This document shows, in pieces, positions 12,246 through 24,250 of a stretch of DNA of 64,000 bases. Source of the stretch: Steromphala cineraria (Eukaryota > Mollusca > Gastropoda > Trochida > Trochidae); assembly GCA_916613615.1 (NCBI GenBank), contig OU744721.1, positions 79,985,060 through 80,049,059 on the forward strand. Direction: 5' to 3'. The notes beneath the pieces are model-generated. The model did no database searches. It was not told where the DNA came from and saw only the letters and a program-made list of their open reading frames with translations. A program made the position numbers and the translations under genes. Position 1 is the stretch's first letter. Each line of letters begins with the position of its first letter.

Positions 12246-12982
12246 TTACCATGGAGGCCGATTTGGGTTAGGCTTGTAGGTAGTGGAAGGGTTGGTTTAC
12301 CATGAGGGATAGTTTGTGGGCTGGCATATAAGGCTACTATTTACTAGGAAGGGTTGGAGTTATAGATGGTTAGAGGATTGGGTAACCATGAAGAGGATGG
12401 TTTTGGGGATGAAACTGTGTGCTTGATGGGGTTACTGTGGTATTGGTTTGATGGGCTTACTGTGGGACGGGTTTGGTGTGGTTACCGTGAGTTGAGTTTG
12501 ATGGTGTTGCAGGGGATGAAGAACAAGGTTACAGTGAGGAAAGGTGGGCAATTTGAGACTGTTTTAGAAGATGGTCTAAGGACAATGGTTGCCATTAGAA
12601 CAAGTAATTGTGGTTTTGAGAAGAGGGTTAAGATGAAAATTGAGGTGGGAAAGGTTGAGGTGCAGGTTAAGTTTTTTTCAACCCTGGTATCTGAGGAAAG
12701 ATTTCCATATTTCTTTCTCATATGTTTTGGTTCAGTTCCTTCAGAAGAATCATCTCTGCTTGAATCAGTGTTTAGGTTGGATAATTTTAGTTTACAAAGA
12801 TGTACTATTTGTTAAATGGGAGTTCCAGAGCAATCTACAGAGAATCCCCAGATAAAGATATCTAAGATTATTCTAACACCTTGGTGTTTGTGGATTGCTC
12901 TACGCCCCTATAGGATTACTGGGGGATCAGTGAGAGCTATTATACCCACCATTAGCCGTTCTACACAACACACAGAGGGTAG

Positions 12983-13410
12983 ATCTAACACTCTCCCCTG
13001 GGTCTCACTCCATCTGCACTGCACATATCACTAGCGACTCGGTGGTCCGGGAGTGATCTAACACTCTCCCCCTGCGTCTCACTCCATCTACACTGCACAT
13101 ATCACTAGCGACTCGGTGGTCCGGGAGTGATCTAACACTCTCCCCCTGCGTCTCACTCCATCTACACTGCACATATCACTAGCGACTCGGTGGTCCGGGA
13201 GTGATCTAACACTCTCCCCCTGCGTCCCACTCCATCTACACTGCACATATCACTAGCGACTCGGTGGGTAAGATCTAACACTCTCCCCCTGCGTCTCACT
13301 CCATCTACACTGCACATATCACTAGCGACTCGGTGGTCCGGGAGTGATCTAACACTCTCCCCCTGCGTCCCACTCCATCTACACTGCACATATCACTAGC
13401 AACTCGGTGG
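12983..13410. repeat. 74-bp minisatellite, about six copies
   Basis: Unit TCTAACACTCTCCCCCTGCG, TCTCACTCCATCTACACTGC, ACATATCACTAGCGACTCGG, TGGTCCGGGAGTGA. One copy lacks part of the unit (GGTGGGTAAGA near 13264). Confidence 0.92.
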
Positions 13411-13746
13411 AAGTGACACTGATTATTCTGCTCTTAGTAACAGAGTTGAGAGACCACAACATTCAGTCCTTGGATTGAAAGATCAAACTGTTGGTTGATC
13501 TACTTGCAAACACTGCACACATGAAAGTTTCCCCCACCCCTATAGGATTACTACTGAGGATATTGAGAGCTATTGTACACATCTATAGCTGCCAAGCTAC
13601 AAGGTGTAATCATAGCTATGACATTGCCCCAAATGTGGAGATCTGACACTCTTGTTGGTTCTTGCTACCTGCACCATCAAGAAGTGCCCCTCTAGTCTTA
13701 TACCAGAAACCTAATGTTCACATCTTTGACTGCTCACCTGCCAAGT

Positions 13747-13889
13747 CAGGGGTGGATTTAAAAAAAAAAATTTTTTTGGTGCACCCATTGGTTGTCGCAA
13801 GTGCAAATTTTAAAATATTTTTTTTTATCTATATCTGGAACTCTCTTTTGGGGAAAGGGGGGAGCCCACCACCTCTGGATCCGCCAATG
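13747..13889. mobile_element. Short hAT-type MITE fragment
   Basis: It begins CAGGGGTGGATTTAAA and ends CTGGATCCGCCAATG. These are the CAGTGGCGGATCCAG-type termini common in animal hAT-like MITEs. Small and decayed. Confidence 0.5.
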
Positions 13890-14870
13890 CAAGTTCAATC
13901 ACATCTATGACATTTCCTAAAATTTTGGATTCTTATTGGTTCTCGATTTGCCTTCAAACATTGTACTCATTTATTGTTGCCCCTGACCTTATAGGATTAC
14001 CAGTATGAGCAGTGAGAGAGCTTTTGTACAGTGTTCACATCTCGAGCTGCTCTACTGCCAAGAAAATTGCACTATCGCTCTCTCAAATATTTAAATCTGC
14101 GAGTCTCAAGATACTTGATCTACCTGCACACATGCATATAGTGTTAGTTGCTTCACAATGCTGGGAGATAACCTATGTGAGGAGATACTTTTTATACACA
14201 TATATTTATACATGTATTGTTTATGCTGTTACCAGATGTACTTTGAGAAACAGACTTGACATTTAGTCACTTGCTCCATAAAAATAACATATTCAGCAAA
14301 CAAACAGTCTACCACATCAGCAAAAAATCTTTAAAAAGACTGCAAATCAACTTAAAACTCTTCATTTAATGAAGCATGAAGAGAGGTTACAATCGGAAAT
14401 GTTCCATTTCTTTTACAATACTTGTACAAATTTCTGTTTTACTGTGACTCTCTGAAAAAATTCACATTTGTTATGTAAAAGTAATATGTCGCCTTCCTCA
14501 GGTAATAATCTTTATTTATTACATACATTGCCATGAGATATATCAGGATAATTTATTCTTATCCAGGAATACTATTCAATTCAGTTGTTGAATTAAACTT
14601 ATACAGGCAATATACCTCAGGCTGCAGTCAGGCAGTATATTACATGTGGATCAATAGTGAATTACCAAGTATTCACAATGACATTTTTTAGGGAAAGCTA
14701 TGTCAAAACATTTTGGCCTGTTTTTCATAAGAGAAAAAAAATTCATGAAAAGGAATTCGATTTCATTTTAGTTTCCATGATCGATCAAGTTACATATAAT
14801 ATAATGAAATGTAATGTGATTTGAAATTTTTACCTTAAAAAACAATTTGTAACATGAGTGAAATATGATT

Positions 14871-15452
14871 TAAACTAATGTCCAAAAGAAACGATACCAT
14901 ACAAATTCCAAAATAACTCAATCCACTGCAGATTGATAAGACTAAAACATAGTAATATTATTTCTTCAGTAGTCAACTTACTTCTATGCAAAATTTTGAA
15001 ACATTATCTTTTCATGTTTGCGAGAAACATGCATTTAAGAAAATCGTCGATCTGGAATCTCCTTAACTAGACGAGATAGCAGAGAGAAATTGAACACTTT
15101 CGCTTGTTTTAAAACGTTCTAGTGCAGTGACGCGTCAACAAATTTATGGCAAATAAAGTGCATTATATTAGCAAAAAGATTTTCTGACCTAAATTCAATA
15201 CTTTATCAATTTTAAAGTGAAATCACAAAAGTTCTGTTCATGAAACAATTTGAAATTTCGATTTATGCACCCCATTTGCATTTGAAAAGACACAAAATCA
15301 AAAGTATCTTTTCCTGAAGAATGAAAATGTGCATACTTCTTTACAAGACATATGCCTGTTAGACACACTTAAATTCGACTCTGTCAGGTTATAGAATTTT
15401 GTTTCGGACGACTTTGAAAACTTGGTATCGTTTCTTTTGGACACTAGTTTAT
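14871..15452. mobile_element. 570-580-bp MITE, copy A
   Basis: Ends TAAACTARTGTCCAAAAGAA and its complement (TTCTTTTGGACACTAGTTTA). The interior matches copy B (16639-17205) in reverse orientation, including AGATAGCAGAGAGAAATTGA and AAATAAAGTGCATTAT-type blocks. A TA target duplication is possible but cannot be separated from the TIR. It ends 59 bp before the shared exon at 15511. Confidence 0.82.
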
Positions 15453-15510
15453 ATAAGTAATTGATAAGAAATTGCTACCTTTTTATAATGAACGTTTGTC
15501 TCTAACACAG

Positions 15511-15575
15511 GTGGACCAACAAGATGTACCAAAGAAGAGGAGGAAGAGTTTTGCTAATCCAGAAACTATAGAAAC
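15511..15575 (+). CDS. Shared internal 5' exon of the WD-repeat gene
   Basis: A 65-nt exon bounded by a TCTAACACAG acceptor and a GAAAC|GTGAGT donor. It enters in phase 0 and encodes 21 residues beginning VDQQDVPKKRRKSFANPET. It leaves with two bases (AC) that complete a Thr codon with the first base of constant exon 1 at 41264. KKRRKS is a PKA-like and monopartite-NLS-like basic motif. It can serve exons 'a', 'b' and 'c' and must be skipped by first exons 'd' and 'e', which lie downstream. It sits only 59 bp after the end of a MITE (14871-15452), and an inverted copy of that MITE lies 1.1 kb downstream. Confidence 0.7.
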
Positions 15576-16638
15576 GTGAGTAACATTAATTTCATTTTCA
15601 TTAAGCCACAATTACTTTACAGGACTTCTTTGAAGCTAAAGGAAGTTAAAATAAAATTGTTTTGTCAATGGTATATGAAAAGCTTAATGAGAGGTTTTAG
15701 GTGAGCACTACAGACAAAGAAGTCAAAAACTTACTGTTTTTACAGTTTGAGGGTAAATCAGTTTATCTTTTAGATTACCCGGGAAGCCTTTAGTAGCCTC
15801 TGTTCCAAATAATTGAGAGATTTTCTATAACAAATATATAGTTTGTTGAGATATTTCTTTTCAATAATTTTTTTCACGCAATTCATTGAATAAATTGACC
15901 AACCTGCAGACATACTAAGTCACAAACTTAAAATGATTGTGTTACACTAAATTAGAGGAATTCATTGGTTGTAAATTTACTCTGGAACCATGTGACTGAC
16001 AATGAGTCACAGTTCTTGAATCTATAAAAATGAGTCACCTAAAACAATAAAAAACGCAAATGCATTTGATGCTACTGTTTCTGTACTTTACCCTCAGTGA
16101 AGAGTCATAAAAGAATCTCATGAATCTCAAATACAAGGGAAAGCACTCCTTGAAACTTCAATATATCTAAATCAAGGCAGCCTTTATTGATAAGACAGTA
16201 ACTCTTTATTTCTTTCATAACTGTTTCATTTTGTATTTTCTATAATTACAAGAATCTATATTTTAAACGCAGATTTTGTTTTCATATATGATAAGTCAGT
16301 TTTTTTCCAAATTTCAACTATTTTCTTTCATCAAAGTTCAAATATTGATAACTAAAAAAATAATTTCCCCTCCAGTTCAAGGAAAACGCATACCATATTA
16401 GTTCACAATTTTGAGTTTTTTTCCTAAAATTTCTATATTGTTGTTTTTAAATCATTTTTCAAAATTAATATTTTAAGTCATTCGTCAAAACATGGTATGT
16501 GTGAGAGCTTGTAGATTTAACAATCAAAATCCTTACGAAATGAGAGACATTATCTACAGATGGATGATTTTTTAGATAACCAAATTTTTTACCAATAATT
16601 TGTTTTCTAAATTAGAGGTTGAATAATCATCATCATTA

Positions 16639-17205
16639 TAAACTAGTGTCCAAAAGAAATGCTACCAAGTTTTCAACGCCTTCCAACAAATATTCTATTA
16701 CCTGAAAGAGTTTCTTTTGAGTGTATTTGACATGCTTATGTCCAGTGAAGAAATATGCAGGTTTTCATTCTTCAGGAAAAGATGTTTTGGATTTTGACTG
16801 TCTCTTCAAACACACATGGGGTGCATAAATTGAAATTTCAAATTGTTTTTTGCTCAGATTGTTTGACATTTTGTTTAAAATTAATGAGATACGGAATTGA
16901 GGCAAGAAAACAATGTTGTCGAAATAATGCACTTTATTTGACATAAATTAATTGACGTGTCATTGCTCTATAACGTTTTAAACCAAGTGTTCAATTTCTC
17001 TTTGCTATCTCGCCTAGTTAAGGAGATTCCAACTCAATGATTTTTTTAAAACATGTTTGTCACAAACGTGAAAACACAAAATTTTACATATGAAACAAGT
17101 TGCCTTCTGGAGAAATGATAAAACTATGTTATAGTCATATCAATCACCAGTGGATTAAATTGTATTGCAATTTGAATGGTAACATTTCTTTTAGACACTA
17201 GTTTA
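16639..17205. mobile_element. Same MITE family, copy B, inverted
   Basis: Ends TAAACTAGTGTCCAAAAGAA and TTCTTTTAGACACTAGTTTA. The interior is the reverse complement of copy A with roughly 75-85% identity by eye. Together A and B form a long inverted repeat around the 65-nt exon. Confidence 0.82.
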
Positions 17206-17513
17206 GTAAGCAAAATGGATAAAGTCCTTTTAATATCAGTTTTCATATCATAAATATAAGACACCTATTTCGATACATTTTCATCAAATTATCAACGGTT
17301 TCCTAGACCAGTTTAAACAAAACTTGAGCTAAGGTTTTGTATTCTCTATAGGGCCCTCTTTCTGCTTTCACTTAACAGTCTCCTCAATCTTGATGTATTG
17401 TGTGGTGGAACAAGCCCTGTTTACCCCTGGTCCATAAATCAGTGTTTGTAGATAATTACATGTATACTTGACCTGAAATAGGGGATACTTATCCTGACCT
17501 GCCTTCTTGACAC

Positions 17514-20500
17514 AATGACATGTTGACATGGTTGATAAGTGGACATGCTGACACAGTGACATAGTGGTTGATATGGTTACATACTGACACAGTGACATTG
17601 TGGTTGATATGGTTACATGCTGACACAGTGACATTGTGGTTGATATGGTGACATGCTGACTCAATGACATAGTGGTTGATATGATGACATGCTGACACAG
17701 TGACATTGTGGTTGATATGGTGACATGCTGACTCAATGACATAGTGGTTGATATGATGACATGCTGACACAGTGACATTGTGGTTGATATGGTGACATGC
17801 TGACACAGTGACATAGTGGTTGATATGATGACATGCTGACACAGTGACATTGTGGTTGATATGGTTACATACTGACACAGTGACATTGTGGTTGATATGG
17901 TGACATACTGCCACAATGACATAGTGGTTGATATGGTGACATGCTGACACAGTGACATAGTGGTTGATATGGTGACATGCTGACACAGTGACATAGTGGT
18001 TGATATGGTGACATACTGACACAGTGACATTGTGGTTGATATGGTGACATACTGCCACAATGACATAGTGGTTGATATGGTGACATGCTGACACAGTGAC
18101 ATTGTGGTTGATATGGTTACATACTGACACAGTGACATTGTGGTTGATATGGTGACATACTGCCACAATGACATAGTGGTTGATATGGTGACATGCTGAC
18201 ACAGTGACATAGTGGTTGATATGGTGACATGCTGACACAGTGACATAGTGGTTGATATGGTGACATGCTGACACAGTGACATAGTGGTTGATATGGTGAC
18301 ATGCTGACACAGTGACATAGTGGTTGATATGGTGACATACTGCCACATTGACATAGTGGTTGATATGGTGACATGCTGACACAGTGACATAGTGGTTGAT
18401 ATGGTGACATGCTGACACAGTGACATAGTGGTTGATATGGTGACATGCTGACACAGTGACATAGTGGTTGATATGGTGACATGCTGACACAGTGACATAG
18501 TGGTTGGTATGGTGACATGCTGACACAATGACATAGTGGTTGATATGATGACATGCTGACACAGTGACATAGTGGTTGATATGGTGACATGCTGACACAG
18601 TGACATAGTGGTTGATATGGTGACATGCTGACACAGTGACATAGTGGTTGATATGGTGACATGCTGACACAGTGACATAGTGGTTGATATGGTGACATGC
18701 TGACACAGTGACATAGTGGTTGATATGATGACATGCTGACACAGTGACATAGTGGTTGATATGGTGACATGCTGACACAATGACATAGTGGTTGATATGG
18801 TGACATGCTGACACAGTGACATAGTTGTTGATATGGTGACATGCTGACACAGTGACATAGTGGTTGGTATGGTGACATGCTGACACAGTGACATAGTGGT
18901 TGATATGGTGACATGCTGACACAATGACATAGTGGTTGATATGGTGACATGCTGACACAGTGACATAGTTGTTGATATGGTGACATGCTGACACAGTGAC
19001 ATAGTGGTTGATATGATGACATGCTGACACAATGACATAGTGGTTGATATGGTGACATGCTGACACAATGACATAGTGGTTGATATGGTGACATGCTGAC
19101 ACATCGACATAGTGGTTGATATGGTGACATGCTGACACAGTGACATAGTTGTTGATATGGTGACATGCTGACACAGTGACATAGTGGTTGGTATGGTGAC
19201 ATGCTGACACAGTGACATAGTGGTTGATATGGTGACATGCTGACACAATGACATAGTGGTTGATATGGTGACATGCTGACACAGTGACATAGTTGTTGAT
19301 ATGGTGACATGCTGACACAGTGACATAGTGGTTGGTATGGTGACATGCTGACACAATGACATAGTGGTTGATATGGTGACATGCTGACACATCGACATAG
19401 TGGTTGATATGGTGACATGCTGACACAATGACATAGTGGTTGATATGGTGACATGCTGACACAGTGACATAGTTGTTGATATGGTGACATGCTGACACAG
19501 TGACATAGTGGTTGGTATGGTGACATGCTGACACAGTGACATAGTGGTTGATATGGTGACATGCTGACACAATGACATAGTGGTTGATATGGTGACATGC
19601 TGACACAGTGACATAGTTGTTGATATGGTGACATGCTGACACAGTGACATAGTGGTTGGTATGGTGACATGCTGACACAATGACATAGTGGTTGATATGG
19701 TGACATGCTGACACATCGACATAGTGGTTGATATGGTGACATGCTGACACAATGACATAGTGGTTGATATGGTGACATGCTGACACATCGACATAGTGGT
19801 TGATATGGTGACATGCTGACACAGTGACATAGTGGTTGATATGGTGACATGCTGACACAGTGACATTGTGGTTGATATGATGACATGCTGTCACATTATG
19901 ACATTGTTGTTGATATGGTGACATACTGCCACAATGACATAGTGGTTGATATGGTGACATGCTGACACAGTGACATAGTGGTTGGTATGGTGACATGCTG
20001 ACACAGTGACATAGTGGTTGGTATGGTGACATGCTGACTAGGGGTGACTATTGACCCCCAAGGGACTATTGCGATAGCGATAGTCTATTACAGGGTACTA
20101 TTTCCATAGCGATAGTCTATTGCAGGGTACTATTGCGATAGCTATTGCGATAGCTACTGCGATAGTTTATCAATAAAGGAAATAAAAACAATTTTCAGGA
20201 AAAACAGTGTTTTATTGACTTTGTCACTGCTTTGTTTGTAACGATTTCAAAATCGGCTGCACTTGTGGAAGTTGTGGAAAGATAACTCGTGTTTTCCTGT
20301 TGCTATTTTTAGCTCGCGGCGATCTGTTTGCTGTTAGCCGTTTCCAGTATTTTCCAAATGTAAAAATACGCGTCTGTGTGTGGATTTTACTTTTAACATT
20401 CAAGTTAACAACTGATGTTTTCAAATTGTCTATCGATAGTTAAGACGTGCTATCAATACTATTGATCGTTCTAAAAAAGACTATCGATACTATTGATCGT

Positions 20501-21960
20501 TCTAAAAAAGACTATCGATAAAGTACTATCGGCAGAGCAACTATCGTGATAAGTCGATAGTTCGATCTATCGTTACACCCCTAATGCTGACACAGTGACA
20601 TAGTGGTTGATATGGTGACATGCTGACACAATGACATTGTGGTTGATATGATGACATGCTGACACATTGTGACATTGTGGTTGATATGGTGACATGCTGA
20701 CACAATGACATTGTGGTTGATATGGTGACATGCTGACACATTGTGACATAGTTGTTGATATGGTGACATGCTGACACATTGTGACATTGTGGTTGATATG
20801 GTGACATACTGACACAGTGACATAGTGGTTGATATGGTGACATGCCGACACAATGACATAGTGGTTGATATGATGACATGCTGACACAGTGACATAGTGG
20901 TTGATATGGTAACATGCTTACGCAATGACATTGTGGTTGATATGATGACATGCTGACACAGTGACATAGTGGTTGATATGGTGACATGCCGACACAATGA
21001 CATAGTGGTTGATATGATGACATGCTGACACAGTGACATAGTGGTTGATATGGTAACATGCTTACGCAATGACATTGTGGTTGATATGGTGACATGCTGA
21101 CACAGTGACATAGTGGTTGATATGGTGACATGCCGACACAATGACATAGTGGTTGATATGATGACATGCTGACACAGTGACATAGTGGTTGATATGGTAA
21201 CATGCTTACGCAATGACATTGTGGTTGATATGATGACATGCTGACACAGTGACATAGTGGTTGATATGGTGACATGCCGACACAGTGACATAGTGGTTGA
21301 TATGGTGACATGCTGACACAATGACATAGTGGTTGATATGGTAACATGCTTACGCAATGACATTGTGGTTGATATGATGACATGCTGACACAATGACATT
21401 GTGGTTGATATGGTGACATGCTGACACATTGTGACATAGTGGTTGATATGGTGACATGCCGACACATTATGACATTGTTGTTGATATGGTGACATGCTGT
21501 CACATTATGACATTGTTGTTGATATGGTGACATGCTGTCACATTGACATAGTGGTTGATATGGTGACATGCTGTCACATTGACATAGTGGTTGATATGGT
21601 GACATGCTGACACAGTGACATAGTGGTTGATATGGTGACATGCTGTCACATTATGACATTGTTGTTGATATGGTGACATGCTGTCACATTGACATAGTGG
21701 TTGATATGGTGACATGCTGTCACATTGACATAGTGGTTGATATGGTGACATGCTGACACAGTGACATAGTGGTTGATATGGTGACATGCTGTCACATTAT
21801 GACATTGTTGTTGATATGGTGACATGCTGTCACATTGACATAGTGGTTGATATGGTGACATGCTGACACAATGACATGTTGACATGGTTGATAAGCGGAC
21901 ATGCTGACACAACAACATTGTGGTTTATATGGTGATTAAGTGACTTGGTGGTTGATATGG
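17514..21960. repeat. 36-bp satellite array, about 110 units, interrupted by a transposon
   Basis: The unit GACACAGTGACATAGTGGTT + GATATGGTGACATGCT (36 bp) repeats from about 17515 to 20038 and 20584 to 21895, then decays. Because 36 is a multiple of 3 and the unit lacks stops in several frames, it produces long spurious minus-strand ORFs. Sequence variants recur with fixed spacing (see findings), showing higher-order structure. Near-identical divergent units (GACATGTTGACATGGTTGAT) mark both outer edges, at 17518 and 21872. A few units in the second block carry a 2-bp insertion. Confidence 0.97.
20039..20583. mobile_element. Non-autonomous hAT-like DNA transposon inserted in the satellite
   Basis: The ends are TAGGGGTG...CACCCCTA, flanked by a perfect 8-bp duplication ATGCTGAC (20031-20038 and 20584-20591). 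That length and TIR type are characteristic of hAT elements. The subterminal regions are packed with CGATAG/CTATCG motifs in both orientations, as expected for transposase-binding repeats. No transposase is encoded. A minus-strand 66-residue ORF inside shows no recognisable domain. Confidence 0.88.
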
Positions 21961-22249
21961 TGGTTTAGTAAAATAGTGGTTGATATGGTGGTTTATTGTG
22001 ACATGGTGGTTCATATGGAGATTTAGTGACTTGGTGGTTGATATGGTGGTTTATTGTGACTTTTATATATAGCATAATGTGACTTAGAGAGTTGCATTAT
22101 GGAACAGTTGTTGGTAACACAAGTTAATATTTGAAATATCATATGATAACATAACATTGTGAGAAACCAAATTGTGCCAACATGCAAAAGCAAAAGCTAT
22201 CAAATGTCATTTGTGCCCTTGTCCATTTCAATTCTTAATCATTGTTTAA

Positions 22250-22412
22250 ATCTCATTATCACCCTATTTGTTCATTTGTAAATAATTGTGTATATTTGTA
22301 TACACTGGTATGTGTTGTATTTATTATGTATACAATTTTGAATGTCATGCTCACTGAAATGTACAACAAATCCCATTATGGGCAATAAAGATTATCTTAT
22401 TTTATCTTATAT
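22250..22412 (+). mobile_element. Possible LINE/SINE 3' end
   Basis: The sequence CCCATTATGGGCAATAAAGATTATCTTATTTTATCTTA resembles the 3' terminus of a non-LTR element, with a short tail repeat of TTATC type. The evidence is only the tail and style, so this is tentative. It follows the decayed end of the satellite. Confidence 0.35.
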
Positions 22413-23553
22413 ACTCATAGAACCACATGGTCAATTTATGTGCTCATTTTGTGACTTTATGAAACGATTAAATGATTTGGTTATTCCTAAGATAAAAAAT
22501 TATAATGAATTGAAATGATAAAAGTCAATATATAAAGTTGCTTTCATAATTTACTGATGAGTCTGGAATATTTATTTTGACTTGTTGTCATAATACAATT
22601 GTTACAACTTCATGATTTACTGTCACATATTGTTTATTGTCTATGTATGAGTTATTATAGACAATCGCATCAAGAAGCTGTACCCAACAACCCTGTCCCT
22701 TTCACTGTGTATTGATGATCAATCACAACATATTGATCCATATCTCCCTGCTAATTGATCTGTATATCCTTGCTATTTTCTCCATAGCACATGTAGGGAA
22801 TAATCCATCATACCACACACTACCCATAGCTGCATACCTCTCAAACAGATTGTGTGCAGTATTGATGTTAATGCTTCAAGTCATTGTGAATCTGTCAACT
22901 CATTGATTAAGACATTATAATGATTTTCAATCAAACTTCCATCTGATTTGATTTGAGAATGAAACAGAGCAAGTCTGTCACACTTTCACTGTTAAGAAAG
23001 TCTAGCATAATCTTAAACTTGTTTTCTAAATATTTAATATGTTTTAGCTTATGTGTCTTGTGTGTTTTAATTACTTGTGCTGTACAATGACTCAATTATT
23101 ACTTTAAATATTGTAGACTTGAATATCTAATTCACTTAAAGTAATTCTCCAATTGTGGACTTTATCTAGAAGGCTGTTTAAAGTTTGTTTGTACTGCTCA
23201 AGAAACAGATTTTACATTTTTTCCCGAATAAATGATATATAATACCTTGTAATTTACCGGTACCATACATGCTCCCAGGTTGTTGTTAGGCATATCTGTT
23301 GGGTTTGATGACTCGACATCACAATAGCAACAAACAGTTCCTCGTCAAGTGTCTCCCTTCTCTACAGCTAAGTCAACAATAGTCAGAATTGAGTATTGAC
23401 TCAAGATTGTCCCATTATATACTGAAATCTTGTTTCTCTAGTTATATTTCAATAGGCAAGTCTTAGAGAGACAGGGAGACTGAGTGTGACATTATTTTTG
23501 ATTAAATGGAGACTCAATTGTGTTCCAACAAAACATTAAAATTCATATAAAAG

Positions 23554-23612
23554 AGTGAGTGAGTTATTGTTTTACGCCGCTTGGGCATTTTAGTATTTCA
23601 GCCATTAGCAGT
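23554..23612 (+). repeat. Short interspersed repeat GTGAGTGAGTT...GCCATTAGC
   Basis: AGTGAGTGAGTTATTGTTTT, ACGCCGCTTGGGC, TATTTCAGCCATTAGCAGTG. Related stretches are at 52612-52672 (+) and 36285-36345 (-, GCTAATGGCTGAAATATCGC and CAAGCGGCATTAAAC). Possibly the 3' part of a SINE family frequent in gastropod DNA (recollection, not checked). Confidence 0.55.
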
Positions 23613-24250
23613 GTTCATACAAAAGAAATAAAACTAAAAAAAATAAAAATGAAAAAAAAAACCCAAACCCCGTTATCTTACTTATTTACTTTAGATTTTC
23701 AGATAAGTTTTCAATATGTTCAATAAGGGCATTTTCTTGTCAAATGTTGATCAAAATATGCTAGGTCATAGTAGGTATGTTGTAAGTTATGATTTAAAGA
23801 TTAAATTATCTTAATTCATACAAAAGAAATAAACTGTTATCTAGATAAAGTTAACATTGTAAAATATGTTATCAATATCATCAATGAGGACATTTCTTGT
23901 TTGAGCAAAATGTTGACCAATATCAACCTCATATTTATTAGTATTAGAGATAAAATTATCAAATAATCTGAAAGAATAAATCATGACAGTCTGTGATGTT
24001 GAACTTTAAGGAAATAGAACTTTAGTATTGTATTAAATTTTAAAACTATCAGTATTAACCCAATCTAGTTTTTGTTATCAGTAGAAGAGATTTGATAGTT
24101 TTGATAAAAAACAACAAAAAGAAATGGTGACAGTTCGCAACCTTGCCTTCCTCCAATTTCTTTTGGGAAAAGAATGTCTATAGATACATTGTAAAGCAAC
24201 AAAGTATAAAATGGTGTATGATTAAAGTTCAAATGAGATATTTCTTGTTT
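23600..24250 (-). pseudogene. LINE reverse-transcriptase fragment (decayed)
   Basis: On the minus strand, 24160-24100 reads EIGGRQGCELSPFLF, matching the 'GVRQG..LSP.LF' motif of non-LTR reverse transcriptases. The surrounding frames are broken. A roughly 202-bp partial tandem duplication (TTCATACAAAAGAAATAAA at 23615 and 23817) overlaps it. The clade cannot be assigned by eye. Confidence 0.55.

Noticed and set aside
12366..12815. 149-codon ORF
   Set aside because: Translation of the decayed end of the GGTT-rich 49-bp minisatellite; no domain or splice support.
17368..20032. Long minus-strand ORFs of 832, 847 and 589 codons with 12-residue repeats
   Set aside because: They are three frames of the same 36-bp satellite; 36 is divisible by 3 and the unit lacks stops. 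No splice, start or domain evidence, and a transposon interrupts the array.
20541..21918. Minus-strand ORFs up to 366 codons
   Set aside because: The same satellite, right-hand block.
17514..21960. CRISPR-like array
   Set aside because: Direct tandem units without unique spacers, in eukaryotic DNA.
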